Of a stretch of DNA of 48,476 nucleotides, positions 8,680 to 16,162 are shown in pieces. The notes beneath the pieces were generated by a model. The model had not been told where the DNA came from. It saw only the letters and a program-made list of their open reading frames with translations, and did not search any database. Positions within the stretch are counted from its first letter, which is position 1; each line of letters starts with the position of its first letter. Origin of the DNA: Myxococcales bacterium (GTDB taxonomy: Bacteria > Myxococcota_A > UBA9160 > UBA4427); contig DUBZ01000009.1 of NCBI GenBank assembly GCA_012960035.1, positions 1-48,476 on the forward strand. The letters are read 5' to 3'. The position numbers were made by a program, and so were the translations under genes.

Positions 8680-10193
8680 ATCGCGAAGCCCTGCTGACAG
8701 GCGTCGTCGCCCTCGCGTTCGGCCTTTCGAGCTACCAGCTTCAAGGCGAAGCCGATGGTTTCGTATTCGTGCAGCTGGGGATCGCGGCGGTGTCACTCGT
8801 TTATGGGTTGATCGTCAGTCTTCGCAGTGCTCGCAAGGCGACGAGGCAAATTCGCTTGGGTTCGGTTTATCGCGTTGCCCTCATGGGGCTGTTAGCCGTG
8901 AGCGTCGCGATCGGCGCGGAGCGCATCGCAGCATCGTCAAACGTGCGCTTTGACCTGACGTTCGAAGGTGAGTACAACATCGCGCCAGCGACCACCGAAG
9001 CGTTGGGTCGACTCGATCAACCCGTCGCCTTCACGCTTTACTTCGACCCCGGTGACCCGCGCATTCGACGCACGCGTCTGCTCCTCGAAACCATCGCAGT
9101 AGGACGCGACATCCCGATTGGGACTCGCAGCATCGAAGAGTCGCCCGACGCTGAAGACCGCTTCGCGATTGGCTCTTCGAATACAGTCGTCATTCAGCAT
9201 GGGGACGACTGGCGCAGAGTCGACCGCCCCACCGAGGGTGCGCTCTTTGAGGCCATGGCCGAACTGGCCAAGCATCGAGACTCTATTCTTTACATCGCAA
9301 CGGGAACCGGCGAGGGCGACATCAACGACGGAACCGATGCCGGGTATTCCGGACTCGCCGTCGCGTTTCAGAGCGACGGCTTCGATGTGCGTGTGCTTCC
9401 GAGTGCGGTGATGGGCGAGATCCCGGAAGACGCTGACGTCGTGGTGGTCCTCGGGCCCCAACGTAAAATGCGTAACGGCGCTCTCGACGCATTGACGCGC
9501 TACGTCAACCGAGGCGGCAGCCTCCTCGCCTTCATTGAACCCGGAGTCGAGTCAGGTCTCGAAGCGCTCTTGGCGGACTTCGGCTTGCGATCTCCCGACG
9601 CGCTCATCATCGACCCGGTATCGGACCCCGTCGATGGAGACATCGGCGGGGTGAGCCCCATCGTTTTCAACTACGCCACGCACCCCGTGACCGAAGGGTT
9701 GAAAACCAATCGCAACACCGTCTTCCGTCGGGCGCGCAGTTTTGACCTGCGAAAGTCCAAGCCCGAAGACCGACTCAAGGCGCTCGTCTATACAAGCCCC
9801 TACGCGTGGCGCCACTTTGGCGCGCTCCCGATCGGCGAAAGAGAACCACCCCAAATGCCGGACGACATCCAGGGCAACTACCACCACTTGGTCGTTTCAG
9901 CCCGCTATCCCCGCGGCGATCACGAAGGACGCATCGTGGCCTTTGGCGACCGAGACTTTGCCTCGAATCGCTACTTGCGCGCGCTTTACAACCTCGACCT
10001 CGTCATGAACGCCGCCCACTGGGCAGTCGCCCGCACCGACCGCATCACCCTTCGCCCCAAGAGCGCGGGCCTGATTCAGTTCCCGGTTCCAATCGTGAAC
10101 TCCATGAAGGCCTTCTACGGAGTGGGACTTTTGATTCCCGAAATCCTCGTGATCCTCGGCGGGATCACTTGGCTACGCTCTCGACAGGCCTGA
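8676..10193 (+). CDS. GldG-like ABC-associated protein
   Basis: The product is 505 aa. Two N-terminal hydrophobic segments (about residues 7-50) and a third near residues 70-85 are followed by a large periplasmic domain of the GldG / 'ABC-type uncharacterised transport' family, and a C-terminal membrane segment (about 480-500) is followed by a short basic tail. Internal features such as DADVVVVLGPQRKM and the NRGGSLLAFIEPG stretch resemble the Rossmann-like IFT/GldG domain. It overlaps the permease gene by 4 nt and is the last gene of the operon, ending convergently 11 nt from exbD. Its biochemical role is not established in the family. Confidence 0.85.
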   Translation: MNREALLTGVVALAFGLSSYQLQGEADGFVFVQLGIAAVSLVYGLIVSLRSARKATRQIRLGSVYRVALMGLLAVSVAIGAERIAASSNVRFDLTFEGEYNIAPATTEALGRLDQPVAFTLYFDPGDPRIRRTRLLLETIAVGRDIPIGTRSIEESPDAEDRFAIGSSNTVVIQHGDDWRRVDRPTEGALFEAMAELAKHRDSILYIATGTGEGDINDGTDAGYSGLAVAFQSDGFDVRVLPSAVMGEIPEDADVVVVLGPQRKMRNGALDALTRYVNRGGSLLAFIEPGVESGLEALLADFGLRSPDALIIDPVSDPVDGDIGGVSPIVFNYATHPVTEGLKTNRNTVFRRARSFDLRKSKPEDRLKALVYTSPYAWRHFGALPIGEREPPQMPDDIQGNYHHLVVSARYPRGDHEGRIVAFGDRDFASNRYLRALYNLDLVMNAAHWAVARTDRITLRPKSAGLIQFPVPIVNSMKAFYGVGLLIPEILVILGGITWLRSRQA

Positions 10194-10198
10194 GCCGC

Positions 10199-10225
10199 GA
10201 GCCGCTACTGGATCTCGAGCGGCTC
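10199..10225. terminator. Inverted repeat between gldG-like gene and exbD
   Basis: A perfect 8-bp inverted repeat (GAGCCGCT, 11-nt loop, AGCGGCTC) lies where the two convergent genes end, and includes the last codons of exbD. It could act as a bidirectional terminator, but no T-run follows on either strand. Confidence 0.3.
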
Positions 10226-10648
10226 GGCGGGTTGCTCGGTGGAAATCGCGATGCCTTTGGCTCCGGCTTGCTGCGCCAAGTCCAAGACATTGACCGCGCG
10301 CCCGAGCGCAACGCTGGTGTCCCCGCGTAAAATCACAATCTTGTCTTCCGCGTTTTCGATCGCGACTTCGAGCAATCGCAGGACAGTGCCCTCTACCGCA
10401 ATGACGTCGTTGACGGTGATCTGGCCTTCAGAGTTCATCGACACCGTGACGCCCTTGGGCTCGGTAGGCTCGGACATCGACGCATCGGGAAGGTCGATGT
10501 TCTTCCCTTCCTCCACGATCACACTACTCGTAACCATGAAGATGATGAGCAGCACCAAGAAGATGTCGGTGAGAGGCGTAACGTTGATCTCGGCAACGAT
10601 GTCGTCGCCGTCCCCTTCCGGGTCTCCGCCGATCGGCCTTGCGCCCAT
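10205..10648 (-). CDS. exbD: ExbD/TolR-type biopolymer transport protein
   Basis: The product is 147 aa, the usual length. A short cytoplasmic N-terminus (GARPIGGDPEGDG) leads to the family motif EINVTPLTDIFLVLLIIFMV, in which the Asp lies at the membrane entry and carries protons, followed by one transmembrane segment and a periplasmic domain ending with the typical peptidoglycan-facing fold. I chose ATG 10648, one nucleotide after the exbB stop; an upstream extension in frame does not look like the family. It works with ExbB to energise the TonB-like protein encoded divergently. Confidence 0.93.
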   Translation of the reverse strand: MGARPIGGDPEGDGDDIVAEINVTPLTDIFLVLLIIFMVTSSVIVEEGKNIDLPDASMSEPTEPKGVTVSMNSEGQITVNDVIAVEGTVLRLLEVAIENAEDKIVILRGDTSVALGRAVNVLDLAQQAGAKGIAISTEQPAEPLEIQ

Positions 10649-10649
10649 G

Positions 10650-11315
10650 CTACTGCGGACCTTCGTCGCCGGCGGGCATCTCACCCGCGTTTGACTCGAC
10701 GTAGATCAACGCTTGTACCACGCGCTCGCTAGACCGCGCATACACGGCGTTTAGTGAACCGATCCGTGTCTGTAGATAATTGAAGAAGATGAGTGCGACG
10801 ATCGCCACGCCAAGCCCCGCGGCAGTTGCGATCAGGGCTTCTGACAAATTGGCGGACACCACATCGAAGCCGCTCTCGCCGCTTTCGCTCATCACGCCGA
10901 ACGCGCGAATAATGCCAACCACCGTGCCGAACAAACCGACGAACGGCGCCAGCGAACCCACCGTGCCGATCATCCAAACACCGCGCTTTAGACCGCGGGC
11001 GAGTTCGGCGCGCCGGGTTGCGAAGACGCGATCCAGATCGTCAGCCGAAACGTTCTCCCACCCGAGCGCTTCCTGGAACATGCCGGCGATCGGAAGCGCG
11101 TTATCCGTGCAAGCGCGTCTGGCACCTTCGAGGTCCCGCCGTACGAGTTGATCGATCACCTTGGCGGCAAGCTGACGCGACGCCGCTTCGAGCCCGCGAA
11201 AGCTCCAAACGCGTTCGCAAAACACCGAAATGCTGACGATCGAGCCGATGGCGAGGGGCACATTGGAGAGCCACCCCATAATGATGAGGTCAATGAAGTG
11301 TTCGGCCGAAAACAT
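10650..11315 (-). CDS. exbB: MotA/TolQ/ExbB proton channel family protein
   Basis: The product is 221 aa with three transmembrane segments (about residues 10-35, 120-145 and 160-185). The signature FVGLFGTVVGIIRAF and the following SEALIATAAGLGVAI helix line the proton channel. The ATG at 11315 has AAAGGA 6 nt upstream. It is translationally coupled to exbD with a 1-nt gap. The pair uses the proton gradient to drive a TonB/TolA-like partner; the divergent TonB-like gene at 11692 is the obvious candidate. Confidence 0.93.
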   Translation of the reverse strand: MFSAEHFIDLIIMGWLSNVPLAIGSIVSISVFCERVWSFRGLEAASRQLAAKVIDQLVRRDLEGARRACTDNALPIAGMFQEALGWENVSADDLDRVFATRRAELARGLKRGVWMIGTVGSLAPFVGLFGTVVGIIRAFGVMSESGESGFDVVSANLSEALIATAAGLGVAIVALIFFNYLQTRIGSLNAVYARSSERVVQALIYVESNAGEMPAGDEGPQ

Positions 11316-11691
11316 GCGTGTCCTTTGATCCAGCGGGGAAGTGGGGGAGATTAACGGAGGCCGTGGGCTCTGCATAGGTTCCCGAGCCGTTTCGCAACGC
11401 CGCAGTGTGACAAATTAGAACCGACCAAACCGGCACAGGGTCATACGCGAACAGACTGGGATTGCGCTATCCCGTACAGCGGAGTGATGAGGCAGCGCGA
11501 GTTATAGGTCGCCAAGACGGCAATGCCGAACGGAATAATGAAGACGCATATCGATTCACCCCGGGCCCGCCAGCCTCCCACCAGACAAACGGCATTACGA
11601 AGCGACCCATTTAGAGATCAAAAGTCGAGTCCGATACAGCACGTCACATGCGACAGCTGCTTTAGAGAGCGCAGGAGAGCACGTTCCAACC
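11316..11691. other. Divergent promoter region between exbB and the TonB-like gene
   Basis: These 376 nt separate the two divergent starts and presumably hold both promoters. I looked for a Fur-box-like palindrome and saw no convincing one. A frame on the plus strand from 11523 runs into the TonB-like gene out of frame and looks like an artefact. Confidence 0.4.
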
Positions 11692-12807
11692 ATGAGCCCC
11701 TTTTCGAAACAGCGACCCGATCATCGCAATCGCTTGCGTCTCGCATCACCGGGCGGCGTGCTTTCGAACCCTCAGGCGGGGGCACAGTTCGTTCATGCCG
11801 CGGGCCAGAGCGGCCTCCCCGGGCTTTCGATGCCCGAGCCAGCCGACCGCCGCGGCCTGCTGGTGTCGAGCGCGGTCTCGGCTCTGCTCCACGTCCTCGT
11901 CATCGGCGGTATCGCGCTCGTAGGCTACCTAGCCAAACAAGTCGTCGAAGAAATCATCCCCGTCACCCTTTTGAACAAGCCGATCGAACTGCCGGGTTCA
12001 AACGAACCGGCTCGTTTTCCTGTGCCGAAGATGCTCTCCGCTCCCATGGCCAACGCCGTGCCATTGGCCATGGACCCGGCCGCGCTCTCCGCAGTTCCCG
12101 CCCCGGTGATCCAGGCCCCACAGATCGACACGACCACGCCCAAGACTCTCGATCTCGCTCAGCTCACCAGTGCTGCCCTGGCGGCAAGCGCCGACATTAG
12201 TCCCACGCCAAGCGCCGCAGACATAAGCGACGTCCAGCCGCTCGACATCAGTGCGGCAGACCTCGTCGCACCCAAGGTTGAACTCAGTGGCCCAACTGCA
12301 ACGGCGGAGCGCACCGCAACTGACCTCGCGGCACCAAAGGCCTTCGAAAACCTTTCCAACATCGACGCCGCTCAGTACAAGGGCGCCGTGACCGCCGTTC
12401 CGACCGGAGGCGACGGCATAGAGACCGGAGGCGAAGTCGTCGCGACAGGCGTTGCAGCCGAATACCTTGCACCCGGGTTTGCGGGAGGAGATCCGAACGC
12501 AATGGGGACGGTTCCGTGCCTACAGAGCGCGTACGTTTCCCGATATATCGACCTAATCGACGTGCGCACGACCAACCGCTTCGAAGTGCCGCTCTCATCT
12601 GGGCCGGAAGACTTCGTCAAAGTTCGAATCGCGCTCGATCATTCGGGCTCGATCGTCCGACTCGAACTCATCGACTCGACCCACCCGCAGTTTACGAAGA
12701 ATGCCATGAAGGCGCTGAAAAGCGCGTCACCTTTTCCGCCGCTCAATGACAACAACAGATGCCTGACCGACAAAAGCTTCCTAATGACCTTCAACTACCC
12801 GGAGTAA
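11692..12807 (+). CDS. TonB-like energy-transducing protein
   Basis: This is a 371-aa protein with TonB architecture: a cytoplasmic N-terminus of about 60 residues, one transmembrane segment (about 63-85, including SALLHVLVIGGIALVGYL), a long Ala/Pro/Asp-rich periplasmic linker, and a C-terminal domain from about residue 265. The end (FVKVRIALDHSGSIVRLELI and SASPFPPLNDNNR) matches the TonB C-terminal fold. In this family the linker spans the periplasm and the C-terminal domain contacts an outer-membrane receptor. It is divergent from exbB-exbD and 30 nt ahead of the repeat-protein gene, so a shared job in outer-membrane transport is inferred. The N-terminal cytoplasmic extension is longer than in classical TonB. 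Confidence 0.75.
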   Translation: MSPFSKQRPDHRNRLRLASPGGVLSNPQAGAQFVHAAGQSGLPGLSMPEPADRRGLLVSSAVSALLHVLVIGGIALVGYLAKQVVEEIIPVTLLNKPIELPGSNEPARFPVPKMLSAPMANAVPLAMDPAALSAVPAPVIQAPQIDTTTPKTLDLAQLTSAALAASADISPTPSAADISDVQPLDISAADLVAPKVELSGPTATAERTATDLAAPKAFENLSNIDAAQYKGAVTAVPTGGDGIETGGEVVATGVAAEYLAPGFAGGDPNAMGTVPCLQSAYVSRYIDLIDVRTTNRFEVPLSSGPEDFVKVRIALDHSGSIVRLELIDSTHPQFTKNAMKALKSASPFPPLNDNNRCLTDKSFLMTFNYPE

Positions 12808-12837
12808 GCACGCGTTTTTACTAACGCTTCCCGCCTC

Positions 12838-15800
12838 ATGATTTTGGACCGGTTCCACACACTGCTGTTTGCCGCCCTGCTCGTCTCGACCAATGCGCTT
12901 GCCGCATCCGCAGCCGAGAACAAGTGCATCCCGATCGTCCTGTTGTACGACGAGAACGAAGAACTCGCCGAGCGCCGCACCGACACCAACCGAGACTGCA
13001 CGCACGACGAACTCGTCTTCTACGAAGGGGGCAAAGCCGTGCGATCCCAGCGCGACCGCGACCACAACGGCGACTTCGATTCGTGGAGTCAGTACAACGA
13101 AGCCGGCCAGGTTCACCTGCGCGAACTCGACACCAAGGGCGACGGTAAACCCGACAGCACGATCACTTATCAGGACGAGGTCCCGATCCTTCAGCGTGAC
13201 GACGACAACGCGGACGGTGAAGTCGACATCATAACCCGATTCGTCGACGGCGAAGCCAGCAAGCGTGACGAAGACCAGGACCATGACGGAAAGTTCGATC
13301 GGTTCACGACCTATCTCGGTGGCAAGCCCAGCATCCTAGAAGAAGATCGTGACCGCGACGGCCGCATCGATCTCCATGCCGAGTTCGACCTCGACGGCAC
13401 CAAGCTGCTCGAGCATCAGGACAACACCCAAGACGGCGCCCTCAATGTCTCTCTGTTCTTCCGAGACGGAAAGCAGATTCGCGTCGAAGAAGACACAACC
13501 GGCGATGGTCGCAAAGACGTCATCACGAACTATAACGGCCTGCTTGTCAGCGCACGCAAGGCGGACACCACAGGCGATGGCCGTTTCGACACTAAAATCG
13601 CCTACGTGCTCGGTGTGGAACGAACACGAACGCACGACCCCAATCTTGACGGCAAGTCAAAGATCACCGCGCACCTAGACGAAGCCGGCGAACTCGAACG
13701 CGAAGAGCTTGACACCAACAGCAGCGGCACAGCTGACCTGTTTCGTTTTTACACCCATGGGAAAAAGACAAAGGAAACCGAAGACCCAGATGGCGACGGC
13801 GTATCCAATCTCGTGACGTTGTTCGAAGGCGATTTCCCAAGTGAGCAGCGGGCCGACTCAAACGGCGACGGAAATCTCGACACCACGATCACCTTCAAAG
13901 CCGGCCGCAAGTCACGACAAGAGGAAGACCGCAATGCGAATGGCGAAGTCGACGTTCGCTACGAATTCGACCCGGACGAACGCATCGCCAAAGAAGAACT
14001 GGATGCCGACCACGATGGATTTTTCGAGGCCACGACGTTATTCGAAGCGGCCGTCCTGACAAGGCGCTCAATCGATCAAAACCAAAGCGGCAAACCAGAC
14101 CGCGTTGAGTTCTACGAAGCCGGGTTGCTCGCACGCATCGAGCTCGACGAGAACGCCAACGGCAAGGTCGACAGCTGGAACTACTACGACTCAAAAGGCA
14201 GCCTGCTCCGGCGTGAGCAGGACCAAGACCACGACGAGCACGTTGACCTCTGGGTGGCCTTCGACATCGCCACGGGCAAACCCGCAAAGGTCGACGCGGA
14301 CACCAACGGCGACCGCAAAGCCGACACCTTTCGCCAGAACGACACGGCGGGGGCAACCCAACGCGTCGATCGTGATCGCAATTTCGACGGCAAACTCGAC
14401 GACCGCGTTTTCTACAGCTCCAAGACTTTCTACAGCTCCAAGAACAGCGCCGAAAAAACTGCGGGCCAGACCCCCGAAGTCGCGACCCACTACGAACGGG
14501 ACGACGACTACGACGGCACGTTCGAAACCAAGGGCAGCCTCGACGCCGAAGGCAACGTCACCCTCGACGAGCGCGACACCACCGGCGACGGCCAATTCGA
14601 CTTGCGCCAGCACTTCACCCTCGGAACCAAGTCCCGGGAAGAGCGCGACACCCGAGCGGACCAGAAGTTCGACGTCATCACGCATTTCGAAGGCGGCGAA
14701 CGCGTACGTCAGGAACGTGACACGACAGCCGATGGCAAAATCGATTCAACCCTCTTCTTTGCGGACGGCATACAAACACGTCAGGAACGAGACACAAAGG
14801 CCGACGGAAAAGTTGATGTGTGGGTGACCTTCGACCCCAAGGAACGGCCCTCCAAAGAAGAGTTCGACACCAACGCCGACAGCAAAATTGACGTCGTTCG
14901 ATTTCACAAGAATGGCATCGTCGAAAGCGAACAGAGCGACCGAAACTTCGACGGACGCTTTGAACTCGCCAGTGTCTACAAGCAGGGTGTCCTCGCAACG
15001 ACGACCCTTCATGAACTAGACCTCGACTCGCCGTGGAACGTGCGCGTCGAATACAAAGGGGGCAACCGCGAACGTCAGGTCGAAGACCGCAACGCCGACG
15101 ATGCGGAAGACTTGCGCTCGTTCTTTGACACAGACGGCGAGAACGTGACCCACATCGAAGACGACAAAGACTTCGATGGACGCTTCGAAACCACGCGCTA
15201 CTTCAAAGACGGTGCCCTTGTCCGCAGTGAAGCCGACGCTGATGGCGACGGAGAGATCGAACTCACCGTCTACTACAAAAACGGAGCTGCAACCCGCGTC
15301 GACACGCGAAGCGACGGCAGTGACTGTGTCGACATCCGCCAATGGGTGAACAAGAAGAGCGAAGTCACGGCCGAAGAGAAAGACACCGACGGCAACTGCA
15401 AGTACGACACCTGGAATTATTTCACCGGCGGTCGATTGCGAGGCCAGGGCCGAGACACCGAAGGCCGAGGCTACGGGCACCTCTACTATGTGTTCGACAA
15501 ACAGGGCAACGTCCAAGTCCAAGAAATTGCCGGCGCCAAGTCGAACAAACCGGAGAAGAAGGCGTTTTACTCAAGTGAGGGCGACGTCGTGCGCCAGTGC
15601 ACCGACAACGATCACGACGGCGACTTCGAGAGCGAGATGGCCTTCGAATCCGGCGTCGCACGGATGGCCACTAGCGACAGCGACAATTCAGGTATGCCAG
15701 ACCGTAGGGAGTTCTACGAAGCGGGCGCCCTAGTTCGAGTCGAAGCAGACACCAACGGTGACGGTCGCCCCGACGTCACTCAGGACTACGCGGGTGGACA

Positions 15801-15951
15801 AGTCAGCAGACAGGACGAGGACACCGACTTCGACGGCGAGATCGACGTTCGCTTTGAAGAAGGCAAACCCATCCCGCTAAAAGACACGCTACCTGCGCCG
15901 ACCCAAATCCCCAACTTCGACTGCGGGCAATTCAACGCTTTCTGGGGCTGA
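12838..15951 (+). CDS. Secreted acidic protein with about 39 calcium-loop repeats
   Basis: The product is 1,037 aa. A signal peptide (residues 1 to about 25, hydrophobic FAALLVSTNALAASA) precedes an almost uninterrupted array of about 39 repeats of roughly 24 residues. Each repeat pairs an EF-hand/dockerin/thrombospondin-3-like acidic loop (pattern D-x-[DN]-x-D-G-x-x-D, for example DTTGDGRFD, DADGDGEIE) with a hairpin of type F/W-x-x-Y-x-x-G-x-x-x-x-x-E. About six Cys lie near the two ends. No catalytic domain or membrane anchor was seen. Calcium-stabilised, elongated surface or extracellular protein is the likeliest reading. It follows the TonB-like gene by 30 nt and may share its operon. 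The hairpin half also recalls YwqK/MORN-type repeats. Function unknown. Confidence 0.8.
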   Translation: MILDRFHTLLFAALLVSTNALAASAAENKCIPIVLLYDENEELAERRTDTNRDCTHDELVFYEGGKAVRSQRDRDHNGDFDSWSQYNEAGQVHLRELDTKGDGKPDSTITYQDEVPILQRDDDNADGEVDIITRFVDGEASKRDEDQDHDGKFDRFTTYLGGKPSILEEDRDRDGRIDLHAEFDLDGTKLLEHQDNTQDGALNVSLFFRDGKQIRVEEDTTGDGRKDVITNYNGLLVSARKADTTGDGRFDTKIAYVLGVERTRTHDPNLDGKSKITAHLDEAGELEREELDTNSSGTADLFRFYTHGKKTKETEDPDGDGVSNLVTLFEGDFPSEQRADSNGDGNLDTTITFKAGRKSRQEEDRNANGEVDVRYEFDPDERIAKEELDADHDGFFEATTLFEAAVLTRRSIDQNQSGKPDRVEFYEAGLLARIELDENANGKVDSWNYYDSKGSLLRREQDQDHDEHVDLWVAFDIATGKPAKVDADTNGDRKADTFRQNDTAGATQRVDRDRNFDGKLDDRVFYSSKTFYSSKNSAEKTAGQTPEVATHYERDDDYDGTFETKGSLDAEGNVTLDERDTTGDGQFDLRQHFTLGTKSREERDTRADQKFDVITHFEGGERVRQERDTTADGKIDSTLFFADGIQTRQERDTKADGKVDVWVTFDPKERPSKEEFDTNADSKIDVVRFHKNGIVESEQSDRNFDGRFELASVYKQGVLATTTLHELDLDSPWNVRVEYKGGNRERQVEDRNADDAEDLRSFFDTDGENVTHIEDDKDFDGRFETTRYFKDGALVRSEADADGDGEIELTVYYKNGAATRVDTRSDGSDCVDIRQWVNKKSEVTAEEKDTDGNCKYDTWNYFTGGRLRGQGRDTEGRGYGHLYYVFDKQGNVQVQEIAGAKSNKPEKKAFYSSEGDVVRQCTDNDHDGDFESEMAFESGVARMATSDSDNSGMPDRREFYEAGALVRVEADTNGDGRPDVTQDYAGGQVSRQDEDTDFDGEIDVRFEEGKPIPLKDTLPAPTQIPNFDCGQFNAFWG

Positions 15952-16162
15952 TCCCGTAGACGTCCGCCCCTTTGTTTCCGACCTCGATTTCTTCGCTGAG
16001 CTTCAAACCCGGCATACCGATATCGTCACCCGCACGGTTCGGCATCTTCCGCCCCTTTCTACCTGTACCCTGTGCGAAAACCAGTAATGAGCATCTCACC
16101 CTTTTACCCATCGGCCTGCGCTGCCCTCGCGGCAGCCGCAGCAACGTGAGGATTCACCCGAC

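Noticed and set aside
12838..15951. CRISPR or DNA-level tandem array
   Set aside because: The repeats are at the protein level with divergent codons and no equal-length DNA spacers.
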